Assembly (NCBI RefSeq): GCF_958298935.1
Contig: NC_084940.1
Location: forward strand, 16,921,146-16,985,145
Direction of reading: 5' to 3'
Length of the DNA: 64,000 nucleotides
Source: Phragmites australis
Lineage: Eukaryota; Streptophyta; Magnoliopsida; Poales; Poaceae
Program-made: the position numbers and the translations under genes
The notes under the pieces: generated by a model
Databases searched by the model: none
What the model saw: the letters and a program-made list of their open reading frames with translations, nothing else
What the model was told of the DNA's origin: nothing
In this document: piece by piece, positions 47,776 to 59,000 of the stretch
How the letters are laid out: the number at the start of each line of letters is the position of its first letter
Numbering within the stretch: position 1 is the stretch's first letter

Positions 47776-48860
47776 GTAAGCTTTCTCTCTCTATCACTCA
47801 CTACTAAGTACCATCGCTTGCATGTACATCTGCTTGAGCCAGTCCATTTACAGAGCTTTAAATCCATGGCGAGTTTGCAGAAATCAAACTGCAACCACAT
47901 CAAGATCACTGCGGTTTTTCTTTGCATCGCAACAAAAGTTATCTTAGCCGACAAGTTGAAGTTCAGTTTCTCACTTCTTTAACATCAATTTCTGGAATAC
48001 AAATATTTGGACTTCGGTGGTTTTTTTTTATGGCGCCTTTTAATATGCATGGGTACAATACAATCCAAAGACATATACAATTCTCCTTTGCCCATTTAAG
48101 ACTGAAAAAAATGTCCATGGAGTTCACTTCTCCCATACTGGAGAAGTAAAGGTGTTTAGTTGCCACACACACGCGTCTAGTAAGTGCTTATTATAAGTTA
48201 TTTTGCATTTTATGTCCATTCAAGAAAAATATTTTTGTTTCCCAAAGAATTAGCTGTCGATTCATTGAATACTACTTGTACCAATTTTGCCATGGCACCA
48301 GCTGCAAACATTAAATCCATGTGTTGCATAGTCCAATATTTCCATCATGCAAGCAATTCTCTCGCGCACCAACCCCCTCTCGCTTGCAATGAACCTGGCA
48401 TCTGTAGCTGTACATGCATTTCATGCTAGCTGCACTGGATGTTTCAGACTTTTAGTCCACATCCCACTAGTTAAGGGGTCCATTCAGTATTACAAAGAAG
48501 CCGAAAGGCGTCGCAATAGGCAAACTTCTGACAACTGTTGATATGTTTGAAAGCCAACCAAAGAATTTATCCATTATTTGCATGTGCTCAAAGTCCACAC
48601 TGCTGCATGCTCAACTACGCATGGCAAGCCTGCATTTTGTACCCTGATGAAGCCTGCATACATAAATGGACGCTGGGATGATTCCAAGTTGCCAACATCT
48701 TGTGCAGAAAAGAGTGAGCGGAAAAAGGAGAGGAATAGCAAGCAACCAGCCATGCATGTCTGGTGGAGCCTTGTGGGGTGAGGCCTGCTTGAGGTGAGCA
48801 CTATTCCATCTGAAAGCAGCACAGAGTATTAGTGCCATCACCACTGTTTGTCCTCTAGCA

Positions 48861-48874
48861 CCCCCCCCCCCCCC
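48861..48874. repeat. C14 homopolymer in the 5'-UTR intron
   Basis: Fourteen C in a row. Prone to sequencing error and slippage. The rest of the intron (47776-50410) has no recognised gene. Confidence 0.7.
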
Positions 48875-50284
48875 TCTACATGTTATGCTACAAGCTGGAA
48901 TTTGGTGCATGATGAGGCTTCAAGGGACATGAGTTGCATGGAGGCCCCATATGTCTTCCCTAATGCCTTGATGCTTCGGGCACTGAGGAAATGCTAGGTA
49001 CACAAGCACAAAACAGATTCACCAGGTTTCAGGGATTCACAGCTCCTAGAAATCATCTTCTTTTGGATTTTTCCTCCCCAAAAATAAAGCAAGCATTACT
49101 TTATTATTTATTTTCACCATCAACCAAGTAGTGTAGCATCTATCCTTAAAGGAAAATCTAAATTACCTTATCTTAGATTTTGCTTCCTTAAAAAGCTGCC
49201 TCTAATGAGGCCTGATCTACCACTCACACCTTTGTCACTAATGTGGCCAGCACCCTGTCTCTGTATTGGATGATGAGTGTATGTGTTGTGTGGTCTGGGC
49301 ACAGGTCACATCAACACACCATCAACAAAAGGTGAGTCAGCCTACTCGAATCACAAGACCCCTAATATGTGTGTGTTTGTGTGTGACTATGATTATGAGG
49401 TCATGCTTGCATAAACCCAAGAAAATGCATGCAAAAAACACATCAATAATATACATTTTTCTCAAAGATATTCTGACGAAAGGCCGTAGAGAGCTAGGAT
49501 GGGCGATGGGGCGCACACACACAATGGAAAGTGTGGTCCTGAAAGCTCCTCTCCTCCTAGAGTATATATATTAGAAGGGCTGGTTGTGCTTTTCCTCCAA
49601 ATGAGAAGGGGCAGGACCACATCTCAGTCACCTCACATTTTCCATGAGCTCGAGGTTCAGCTTTCTAGCTGGCAGATCTTAAGGTTTCAGAGTTTTTCTT
49701 TTTAATTTATCGAGGTATGGTAAGGATCCACTTTAGCATGATACAATGCATCTGTGTCGCTTGAAGGGGAAGCTTTTTATTGAGTCTTAGAAGTTTGCTT
49801 TCATCACCTTTTCAAGTTCTTTTTGTGTCAGGTTCTGCGATTTTCATAAGCACTTGCAATTGACAAGCTTTATTTGTGATGTTTTGCGTGATTTTAGTAT
49901 TTGAATGTGATTTCTACTGATTATTGTCAACAAAGCTTCACTCGGTCCTATAATTTGTTTATTTTCAGGAACTCCTGTACAATCTGTTCTGTTCTAGCCA
50001 AGGCTCTCAAAATAAACACAGCTTGACTGGTAACAACCTGTTTCCGGAAATACTGCCTACAAGACATTACTACTGAGCAAGATATTGTTTGACAAGTTTG
50101 TGGAAAATTTTGGACAGTTTGAGCAAATCATCACATGATTTTCCCTTTTTTTCTGAACTAGTATTATTTCGATAGTCAAAGAAACGCTCGACAAGGTGAT
50201 TCTTTCTGTTTTTGTCAGAAATTGGACGAAATGGACAGTTTGTAGTTCAATAAATTGTGAATGCTGGTCACTAACTGCACTCTG

Positions 50285-50366
50285 CTCCTCTTATTTTCGA
50301 AGAAATTTATGTTCTCCTCTTATTTTCGAAGAAATTTATGCGCTCCTCTTATTTTCGAAGAAATTC
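50285..50366 (+). repeat. 29-bp tandem repeat, three copies
   Basis: Unit CTCCTCTTATTTTCGAAGAA plus ATTTATGNN, starting at 50285, 50314 and 50343, nearly identical. It lies 45 bp before the presumed acceptor at 50410, so its pyrimidine-rich units are in the branch-point region. Confidence 0.8.
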
Positions 50367-50434
50367 AACTAAAGCTTTCTGGGAATTAAGAGATCTTGCT
50401 TCATTAGCAGGAGCTGATCAAGAAGACCATCGCA

Positions 50435-51311
50435 ATGAAGTACATGAAGCTTGGAACAAAACCCGATACATTCTACACCGCCGAAGCAGTCAGGTAACTG
50501 TCATGTAGTCTCTTAATTTTTTTCTTTAGGAAATTTTTGCTTTTATGCCATATAACATATTTTGGAGAGAAGTGAGATCAATATAACTTTATGTCGACAA
50601 GAATTAGTAGAGTTACTTAACAACTTTTAGCTGTTATGGCATTGTAGGTCAGTAGTATCGGACATACCTGCCGATCTCATCATCCATGTCAACAACACCA
50701 AGTATCAGCTACACAAGGTACTAACGCTTTTCATTGACGCAAAGTAATTATCATTTTCTGTTTTAAAACATTGTATACATTGCTTACGAAGTGCTAATCA
50801 AGTAGTGTTTTCCACAAGATTCTGCGCCTATGCGTACTTGCTATTCGCACTGCGCATATCCCTAGTTACAATCCGAAACACTGTGAGTTACAACTTGTTA
50901 GGTAGATCAATTACAACTTCATGTCCAAAAATATATAATTGCAACACGAGAAGCTAACACTGTGAGTTACAACTTGTTATTCGCACTGCGCACATCTCCC
51001 TGTTACAATCCGAAACACTATAAGTTACAACTTGTTAGGTAGACCAGCTACAATTATAACTTGTTATTCATACTGCGCACATCCCCTAGTTACAACTCGA
51101 AACACTGTGAGTTACAACTTGTTAGGTAGACCAGTTACAATTCACGTTCATAAATGCATAATTGCAACACGATAAGTTAACACTGTGAGTTACAACTTGT
51201 TATTCGCATTGCACACATCCCCCCATTACAACCCGAAACACTGTGAGTTACAACTTGTGGGGTATGTGCAGATATGAACTACAGTGAACATACCTGCATA
51301 ATATACATACA

Positions 51312-51401
<90 letters not shown>

Positions 51402-54400
51402 GCAGATTTACGTAGTCAAAAGTAATTGTAGGAACTTGTTAGTCAACTGAAATACCCTTATCGCCTCATCCAATGCGAGGAACATCTCCCCTGTAAAGAT
51501 TATGCTCCATACTGAAAGTGCAAAGCTCATTGACAAAACATATCTTCAGCAATCAACTCCAGTTGCAACCACTTCTAAAGGCTCGCAAATCTGATAGCTA
51601 CTACCTTTACACCACTCTGAATAATTAAGTCATTCGACGAACATACATTAGGAAGGGGGCGCTGAACGAGATCCATCTTTCTATGATAGTTTGTGGTGTC
51701 ACATGTTCCCCTTTATCACTTTCTTTCCATAGGCATCGTTACGGCGCTTTTACTAAGTTGCCGTAATCAATGAACGAATCTCGGTTGGTTCATCGGCTTG
51801 AGGATCTGCTTTACCAAGATTGTCATAGCTCACATGCCAAACGGAATGCATAAGAGCGTAAACAATGCCCGTCTCATGCTTTTTCAGATACACGCTTCAA
51901 AAGCTTCTTCTGAATAACATGCAAAACTAGTAAAGCATGTTGGAAGAATAGAATGTCCAGTTCCTCTTTAAGTCTTGTCTCGTGAATGCCACTGATGAGA
52001 GTAGTTTACTGGCAATTTGTAAAGTGATCAAGTGGCGAAAGCCATTATTTGCCTGCAGTTTCCAAGGGTCGGTACTGACAGGCCGTGGCGGTTTTGCAGC
52101 ACTCTGCTTATGCTCTTGTTCCTGGTCTTTCCTTGATCCTTGTTTTTGTCTAATTCTATAAAATAATGACCTAACTTCTACTAGTAGTCTTGGATAATAT
52201 ATGCATACAAAGAAGCATTCAGGTAGAGAATACGTGCTTTAATCAAGAGGATTCCCTCTGAAACTATTTTGGCAGATTTGCATGTCACTCTTACATCTGA
52301 ACTGGTTGGTAACTTGAGACAAAGTAACTCCAAATTCTGAACTTTTGCATTTTGTTGCTTCCACATTATTTGCAGCTGCAACTTGGTCAGCACTATGAAA
52401 ATGTTGCGGTCCGATGACATCGATTGCTATCTGCATTACAAAGTATGCCAACAAATATCTAGAGCTGACCTTCCTGAAAAAAAAAACAAAGAGAATGATA
52501 ATGCTGCACAAGTTTCTCTTGCTTTTGTGCATCAATAGACAATAGAACTACATACCACAACAACGTAAACTACAAAGTACAAATCCATATTGTTGGCTTC
52601 AGTGAACTACTGAATCGACGTAACAGTTAAATATGTTTTGTGTAATTTTCCCGGTACCTTAAAAATGAAAATAGCAGATAATTCGGAAGGGGGACTTCAA
52701 GCGATTGCCTCCAGGTAGATGAGAGCATCTTTTCAGGACAAGAGCTCAAAATTACACCAAATTTATTGAAAGATGAGAGTACAGAGACTCGAAGAGAAAA
52801 TCTTTAATCCTTGATAGATGACTAGTACTGAATTTCAGGACAACACCTAAAATTCACGTAGCAGGGCAGCAATTTTGTGGCTTTGCCCCTTTCCAATGTC
52901 CAGCCTCTTGATTTCAGGTGTTGTTTACCTGTAGTTCCCGCTGCTCCTCATGTGCGGCCTCCTGCAGCGCCTCTGCTCCGACACCGACGACGGCGACGAG
53001 GAGCCCGTGCCCGTGGCGCTCCACGACATCCCGGGCGGCGAGGAGGCCTTCGAGCTGTGCGCCAAGTTCTGCTACGGCATCTCCATCAGCATCAGCGCGG
53101 GGAACCTGGTGCCGGCGATGCTGGCGGCGCGGTTTCTCCGGATGACGGAGGCCGTCGCCAAGGGGAACCTGGTGGCAAAGCTCGAGACCTTCTTCGACTC
53201 CTGCGTCCTGCAGGGGTGGAAGGACTCCATCGCCGCGCTGCAGGCGGCGTGGCGGATGGCCGGGTGGAGCGAGAGCCGCATCGTGCAGCCCTGCATCGAC
53301 TCCATTGTTGAGAAGATCCTCATGCCGCCATCCAAGGTCAGTCACTTTGCTGTCTTCTGCTAGTTGTGGTTGGTTTGGCGCCAACTTTTCAAAGGGTGAT
53401 GTCACTGCAATGGCTATCTTGCCCAACTCACAGCCCGGCCCAGTTACATTTTATTTCATTTATTAGTGCTTTTTTTCAGGAAATAGAATCTTTATTGGTG
53501 TTAGATGAACCATATATTGGGCACGGTTACAAAGTCGATAACTACCCAAGTCGCTTCTAGGACTCGGACCCAGGCGACCATTTGGGTTAAATACCATTGC
53601 GCCATTGGACTTTTTCAGCTTGGGTCATGTGGTGCATAAAACCCGTCACAAACCTCGATGAAATAAGTTCTCTTTTACAAGGATGAATTTCACATAGTTT
53701 TATATAAATTGTAGTAAGTCGTACAAACCATATCAAATTTCTTTGTAAATCCTCCAATCAAGAAAGGTCTTTAATTTAGCCTGTAGCTTCATCTTGAGCA
53801 CTCAGGGGACATTTTGTACAGGTCACCTGGTCCTACACATACACCAGACCGGGGTACACGAGGAGGCCCCACCAGTCAGTCCCCAAGGACTGGTGGACGG
53901 AGGACATCTCGGAGCTGGACGTCGAGGTGTTCCGGTCGGTCATCTCCACCGTGCGCGCGTCGCGGCTTCTCCCGCCGCCGCTCATCGGCGAGGCGCTCCA
54001 CGTCTACGCGTGCAAGCACCTCGTCGACCCACTGCACTCTGGCAGCGGCGCTGGCGCAGCCGCCAACGGCGTCCTCCATCAGGCGCAGAGCTCGGCGGCG
54101 GGCGAGGAGACGCTGGCGAATCAGCGGCGCGTGCTGGAGTCCATCGTTACTATGATCCCCGGCGAGGCGGGGTCAGTCACCGGCCGGTTCCTCCTCCGTC
54201 TGCTGCGTGTGGCGAACTACGTGGGCGCGTCGTCGTCGACGCGCGCGCAGCTGATCAGGCAGGCCGGGTCCCAACTCGACGAGGCGAGGGCAGCGGACCT
54301 GCTCATCCCGCTGCCGTCCGATCCGTATGCGTACGACGTCGGCGCGGCAGAGGCCGTGCTGGAGCACTTCTTGGCGCAGTTCCAGCGGCTGGCGGCGCCC

Positions 54401-55110
54401 GACGAGCGGCGGCGGGTAGGCGCCGCCATGGAGAAGGTGGCCAGGATCTTCGATGAGTACCTGCGGACCATCGCGCTCGACCGGGACTTCCCCGTCGGAA
54501 AGTTCGTCGACCTCGCCGAGTGCTTGCCGGACTTCGCCCGCAGCGACCACGACGGCCTCTACTACGCCATCGACACCTATCTCAAGGTTTCAAATCAATC
54601 ACTAATTATTGTGCTCCACAGGACGCTAAGAAATCCCTGAACTTTTATGATGTATTTGAGATTATCAATGGCGCGCAGGAGCACCCGGAGCTGAGCAAGG
54701 CAGACAAAAAGCGGCTGTGCCGGCTGATCGACTGCCGGAAGCTGTCGACGGACGTGCGGGCGAAGGCAATATCCAACGACCGGATGCCACTGCGCACCAT
54801 TGTACAGCTGCTCTTTGTCGAGCAGGAGAGGACCATCGGCGGCGTTGGTGCCAGCCATGGCGCCATCGCACCGGAAGGGCCCTCCCTGGACGCCATCTCC
54901 AGGCTCGCTGCAAGAACCAAGGAGGACGAACCAGCGCCGTCATCCGCTGGCCACAAATCGGACGTGCACCGGCTACGTGGCGACCGTGCCCAGGGGGCCG
55001 ATGGCGCGGCCATGACGAGGTCGCTGTCGGCATCGACCAAGACGGCAGCGGCGGCAAGGAAGGAGAGGACGCCGGAGGAGAGGGGAAGCAGGATGAGGAA
55101 CAAGCAGTGA
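50435..55110 (+). CDS. NPH3/RPT2-like BTB-POZ protein, 575 residues
   Basis: Coding exons: 50435-50493, 50648-50717, 52935-53336, 53822-54586 and 54679-55110. All have GT-AG borders and the frame is open throughout. The protein starts MKYMKLGTKPDTFYTAEAVR, a typical start for this family. A BTB domain covers about residues 25-130 (DLIIHVNNTKYQLHK, FPLLLMCGLLQRLC, FELCAKFCYGISISISAGNL). The NPH3 domain begins near residue 200 (VPKDWWTEDISELDVEVF) and includes DGLYYAIDTYLK, LCRLIDCRKLS and LRTIVQLLFVEQERT (about 473-482). The tail is Ser/Arg/Lys-rich. Members act as adaptors of CUL3 ubiquitin ligases and work with AGC kinases in phototropism and in auxin-driven organogenesis at the plasma membrane; the subgroup was not fixed here. 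The 2.2-kb second intron and the first intron are rich in repeats. An in-frame alternative acceptor for the last exon exists at 54621. No disruption was seen, so it is likely functional. Confidence 0.93.
50842..51262 (+). repeat. Tandem repeat in coding intron 2
   Basis: Four units with ATTCGCACTGCGCACATC, GTTACAATCCGAAACACTG and GAGTTACAACTTGTTA start near 50842, 50980, 51067 and 51203. Unit length alternates between about 90 and 138 bp because some units include an extra segment with TAATTGCAACACGA. Non-coding. Confidence 0.75.
51313..51399. repeat. (TA)n microsatellite, about 43 units
   Basis: Uninterrupted TA dinucleotides in intron 2. Can form hairpins; length is likely variable between individuals. 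Confidence 0.9.
51400..52934 (+). other. Rest of coding intron 2
   Basis: AT-rich, no gene or clear transposon ends. The acceptor CCTGTAG at 52934 is followed by FPLLLMCGLLQRL in the BTB domain. Confidence 0.6.
53480..53610 (-). mobile_element. tRNA-derived SINE in coding intron 3
   Basis: On the minus strand it starts GTCCAATGGCGCAATGG. This contains an A box (TGGCGCAATGG, 53594-53604), and a B box (GGTCCGAGTCC, 53560-53570) follows at the right spacing for RNA polymerase III. Both flanks carry TTTTTCAG (53472-53479 and 53611-53618), an 8-bp target duplication. The length of 131 bp fits small grass SINEs such as the p-SINE or Au groups; the exact family was not determined. Confidence 0.65.
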
Positions 55111-56022
55111 TGAAAGCAAAGTGTGCATGATCATACAGAGTCTCCCTTGTTTTCTGATCCCCTTGCTTCCAATTTGTTCATACTTGTGATTCTTGATTTT
55201 TTTTTTCTCTCTTGATTTCAGCGCATCCCATTTTTGGTGGGAGATGTAAGAGGCATCCATGTTGAAACTTGAAAGATGAGAGAGGGGTAGATTTTGTAAT
55301 TAATATGGATGGGAGATTAATAAGTGGCTACAGTCATACAATCTAGGATAGCTCACCAATGAAGGAAAGGTTCATGTTGATCAGATTCTTCCTCCCTCTG
55401 TAATTAGTGTTAATCTTCTTTGAATTTCAAGCTTTGCCCAGTCGAGTCGTGTTAGCAACTGAGAAATTGACCTCTTGTACATCAAATATCTGCCAGTTTC
55501 AACAGACCGTACAAATTTGTTCGACATATGCCATATTTCAGTCAAATGCATCGTCTGTTTTAACACGCGTAATCCATATTATAACCAAAAGAAAATATTC
55601 AACGCTCCCTTAGAACAATTGTCAAAGCTGATTGTATTCTTAAAGAAAATCCTTAAATATCTCCTCGCAACAAGTTATTTCATATGCTACACGCTTGCAT
55701 TGAACAATGTACAATATCTGATTCATCTTTCCCGACAAAACACATTACAGGAAAAGCAAAATCAAACGATGAGCTTAAAAAAAGCCCATCATCGACCTCA
55801 CCTCTCACTAACAAGTAATCTCCAGACAATGGTAATCTGACTCTCATCGTAGCTCTGCCACAACTGCCCAAACAAGAATCTACCCTGCTTTCACTCACAA
55901 AACTGGCCTCCACACCTAAGCAATGCTTTGCAGTTTTGAACCATAAACCGAAAACCAGGTGCTGCTATGATAACACTAATTTGTTCCACACTATTGCAGA
56001 ATTACACTTTTCAAGATGTGCG
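55111..56022. other. Region between two convergent genes
   Basis: 3' UTR of the NPH3-type gene (to about 55330) and of the PGAP1-like gene (from about 55700). No other gene is recognised. Confidence 0.6.
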
Positions 56023-59000
56023 TTAGTGTCTATGTGAGTGCTTCCGACTTTTCCTAGAGCTTATGTCACCTCTCACCATCTTTCTTCGCTCAATAATTCT
56101 GGAAGCAAAACATATAAAGCCGATGACTGCCATGGCATACAAGGCTCTATAAGGCGCCAATGCCATGGAGCTAACAAAGGAATAAAAGCCGCCCAGGAGG
56201 TAGAGGAAGCTCAGCCCAACTTCGCCCCCTCTCCTTCCAGGTATCTTGAACGATATACAGCTGACATTTGGTTGTGATCCGAAAAGTCCATGCAGAATAA
56301 CACCAACACAAATGGCAGAATCTATGAACCAGGGAAAATTCTGCCCCATTCCAATTCTCTGTAGAAAAAAAAAGGAACTGGTCATCATCATTGATGAAGC
56401 AGCATAGGATATGCAAAAGTTTTGAGCACAGTGGTAATGAGCATCCGATCTATATTTTGTTAAGAAGTTTTGCAGAATATCTGAGCTATAAAGTAGAAAA
56501 CATATCGGTTCCCAAATCAACACTTGGCAATGTATTAAAGAGTGGGAGGTTCGTAGGATGTGGCTTGCTTTCACCAAGGGCATCCTATCGGAGTAGCTAT
56601 ATTCTGGCAAAAAAAATAAAAAAATAAAAAAAATACAAAACTATATTCCAAATTAAGATAGGCGTGATTAACTTGGAGCCAATATATCAAAGTATGATCT
56701 TAACTAGAGGTAGAAAGCTGCAGCCAGTTTACCACCTATAAAATGAGTATCCAGTATTGGTGACCATAAACAATTTATTTTCAGGAAATTTAAGTCATTT
56801 TAAGGCTTTTTGTGAATGAAACGAACCAATTCCAAGTTTCCAACAGCATTTCACGTTTCATTGCATATACAACTACAACAACAATAGGATCGCTGTTTTC
56901 TGATAGGGCAACTCTTGGTAAGACAATTCCTTTTTTGGCCTGTTGATGTTGCAAAGTGACTGCAAATTACTGGCGCATAAGCTTCAGTTTTTGGCACAAA
57001 GTTGTTTGTATCTTAGGGTGATGTTTTTTCTCCATTTTTGTGAAAGATATTTTGAATTATATGTTTATATGCAATGTAGTGCTCTAACATCTATTAAGAA
57101 ATCAGGAGCTTGCCAATGTCCATGGAAATGACGAGGCAATGCTACCCACCAGAATGGCAATAGCACAGGCCTCACCAGCACACCATTGTGCATAGGCTTG
57201 ACTCCCAGACTGATACAGCTCAAAGACATCCCCAAACTTAGCACGAGTATGCAGTGGTAGCATCCCGAGCAATCTGGTCAGCATCAGCAGCAATGCGAGG
57301 TGCTGCCACTGGCGGGGCACGAGGTGGACAGGGCCACTTGCTCGTGAGTAGCTATGAGGGCCACTTCCATCGAATTTCACTGGAGGGAGAGGGGCAACCA
57401 CCAAGGCATTCCGCAGCAGCCTGATTCAGGGAGGAATGGACAGCAGTGACTTCAGGCAGGGGAGTCCTGGCGGTGGTGATCTGAGGCTACAGTGATAGGG
57501 AAAGCCAAGCAACAGCAGCCCTAGAAGCCCAGGTGGCAGTATCAGAGTCGAAGATGACTGTGCGGTGGCAGTCCAGTGCATCAGTGGGCTCAGGAGGCTA
57601 GGTCAAGCGTCGACCAGATCGGAGACAACCATTTTCATGGAGGCCCAATCTGAGCTCGCCATGCTTGGGAGCGATGGAATTGGGAGGTCGGATCCATGCT
57701 TAATGTGCTCAGGAACAGTGGGATCAGGCTACGATTCTGGAGTGTGTCCGGCTGAGATCCACATTGGCGGTGTCAGCCAAGAGGATTCACGACAACATTG
57801 GGCAAGGGAACTGGGTGGCAGCAGCTCTGAAGAGGCAAGGAGGTCGAGATACACAGGTTGCGGCAACAGTCCATGTTGGTAAGCAGACGATATAGAGAGG
57901 ACAGCAATGGCAGCTCGGGCAGGAAGGTGGAGAAAGAAAAAGGAGAAGAGAGGTGGCAGTGGCAGCCTGGGTACAGTGACTTGTGGGAACTTAGGGTTAC
58001 AGTTTTGGTAGTGGAGAGAGAAGCTAGGTGAGAGCAAAAGCTCGGTGACCATGTTCAGGAAACCCAACTTATCTATTCAAAGGGCCAAAGCCAAGATACA
58101 CACATGCACTAGGTCATCAAAATGACAGAAAAGAGCCTAGCTAAGTGCACATACAACACGTGTATCTAACATACTGTAGTAAATACAATATTGGCTTCGA
58201 TATAGCTGGTATATATTGCCCACATAATTAAGTGCACAAATAAGATAACCACTCACCAACCAAGATAACTTATCAATTGCGGACTAAGAAAGTTTGATAA
58301 TAAAAACCAAGCTTCATCTTTTTTCTAGGTACTGATTTAACAAATGCACTGACTAGTTGGCTAATGCTCTATGGCTACTCAGTCCATTGAGATGACTGAA
58401 TGCCAGTGCAGCTGACAGAAGCAGTTTGAGAAAGCGTATTTACATGTTGAGAAAATTTATCACCAGCCATTAGCGATAAGACAACTACTAAAGAAAACAG
58501 GCAACTTTAGATATTCAGGTAAGAAAGAATGACAAACCTGTAGCCAGGCAACAAGTGAAGGTGCAAACATGAGTGTAGTTAGAAGATGCAAGACCATGAT
58601 TCCATGCCGACAGTCAAACAGTTCTAGTTGACTGTCGGTAAAGCTTTTAGCAGCTGTCGGAGTATCATCCATTGGAAGAAGTTGCTGAAGCCCATCTGGT
58701 TTACTTTTGGATAGCAGAGCAGGATCATCACCCGTCTTGGATTTATACAAATCCTTTTTCTGAGTGATACTACGAAAAGAAGCTGCTAAAAAACTGTTAC
58801 AAAACCAAAGTATCCGCTTTAGTATTTAAAAATATTGCAATTACAAATGATATAATATATACATGGTGGGAGCATATGTTCATGCATTCAAGAAAGGGAA
58901 TCTCCGTGCAACTACTAAAACAATCATGAAAAATATGTTTGAATATTCATCCATAAAGCAAATCATATATGTAATTACCAGATTAATTGTTGGAGATAAA

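Noticed and set aside
53555..53610. A tRNA gene on the minus strand
   Set aside because: It has A and B boxes, but it does not fold into a full tRNA by eye, lacks a recognisable anticodon stem, and is flanked by a target duplication, so a SINE fits better.
52914..55260. Long minus-strand ORFs (up to 170 codons)
   Set aside because: They are shadows of the GC-rich NPH3-type exons; splice sites and conserved motifs are on the plus strand.
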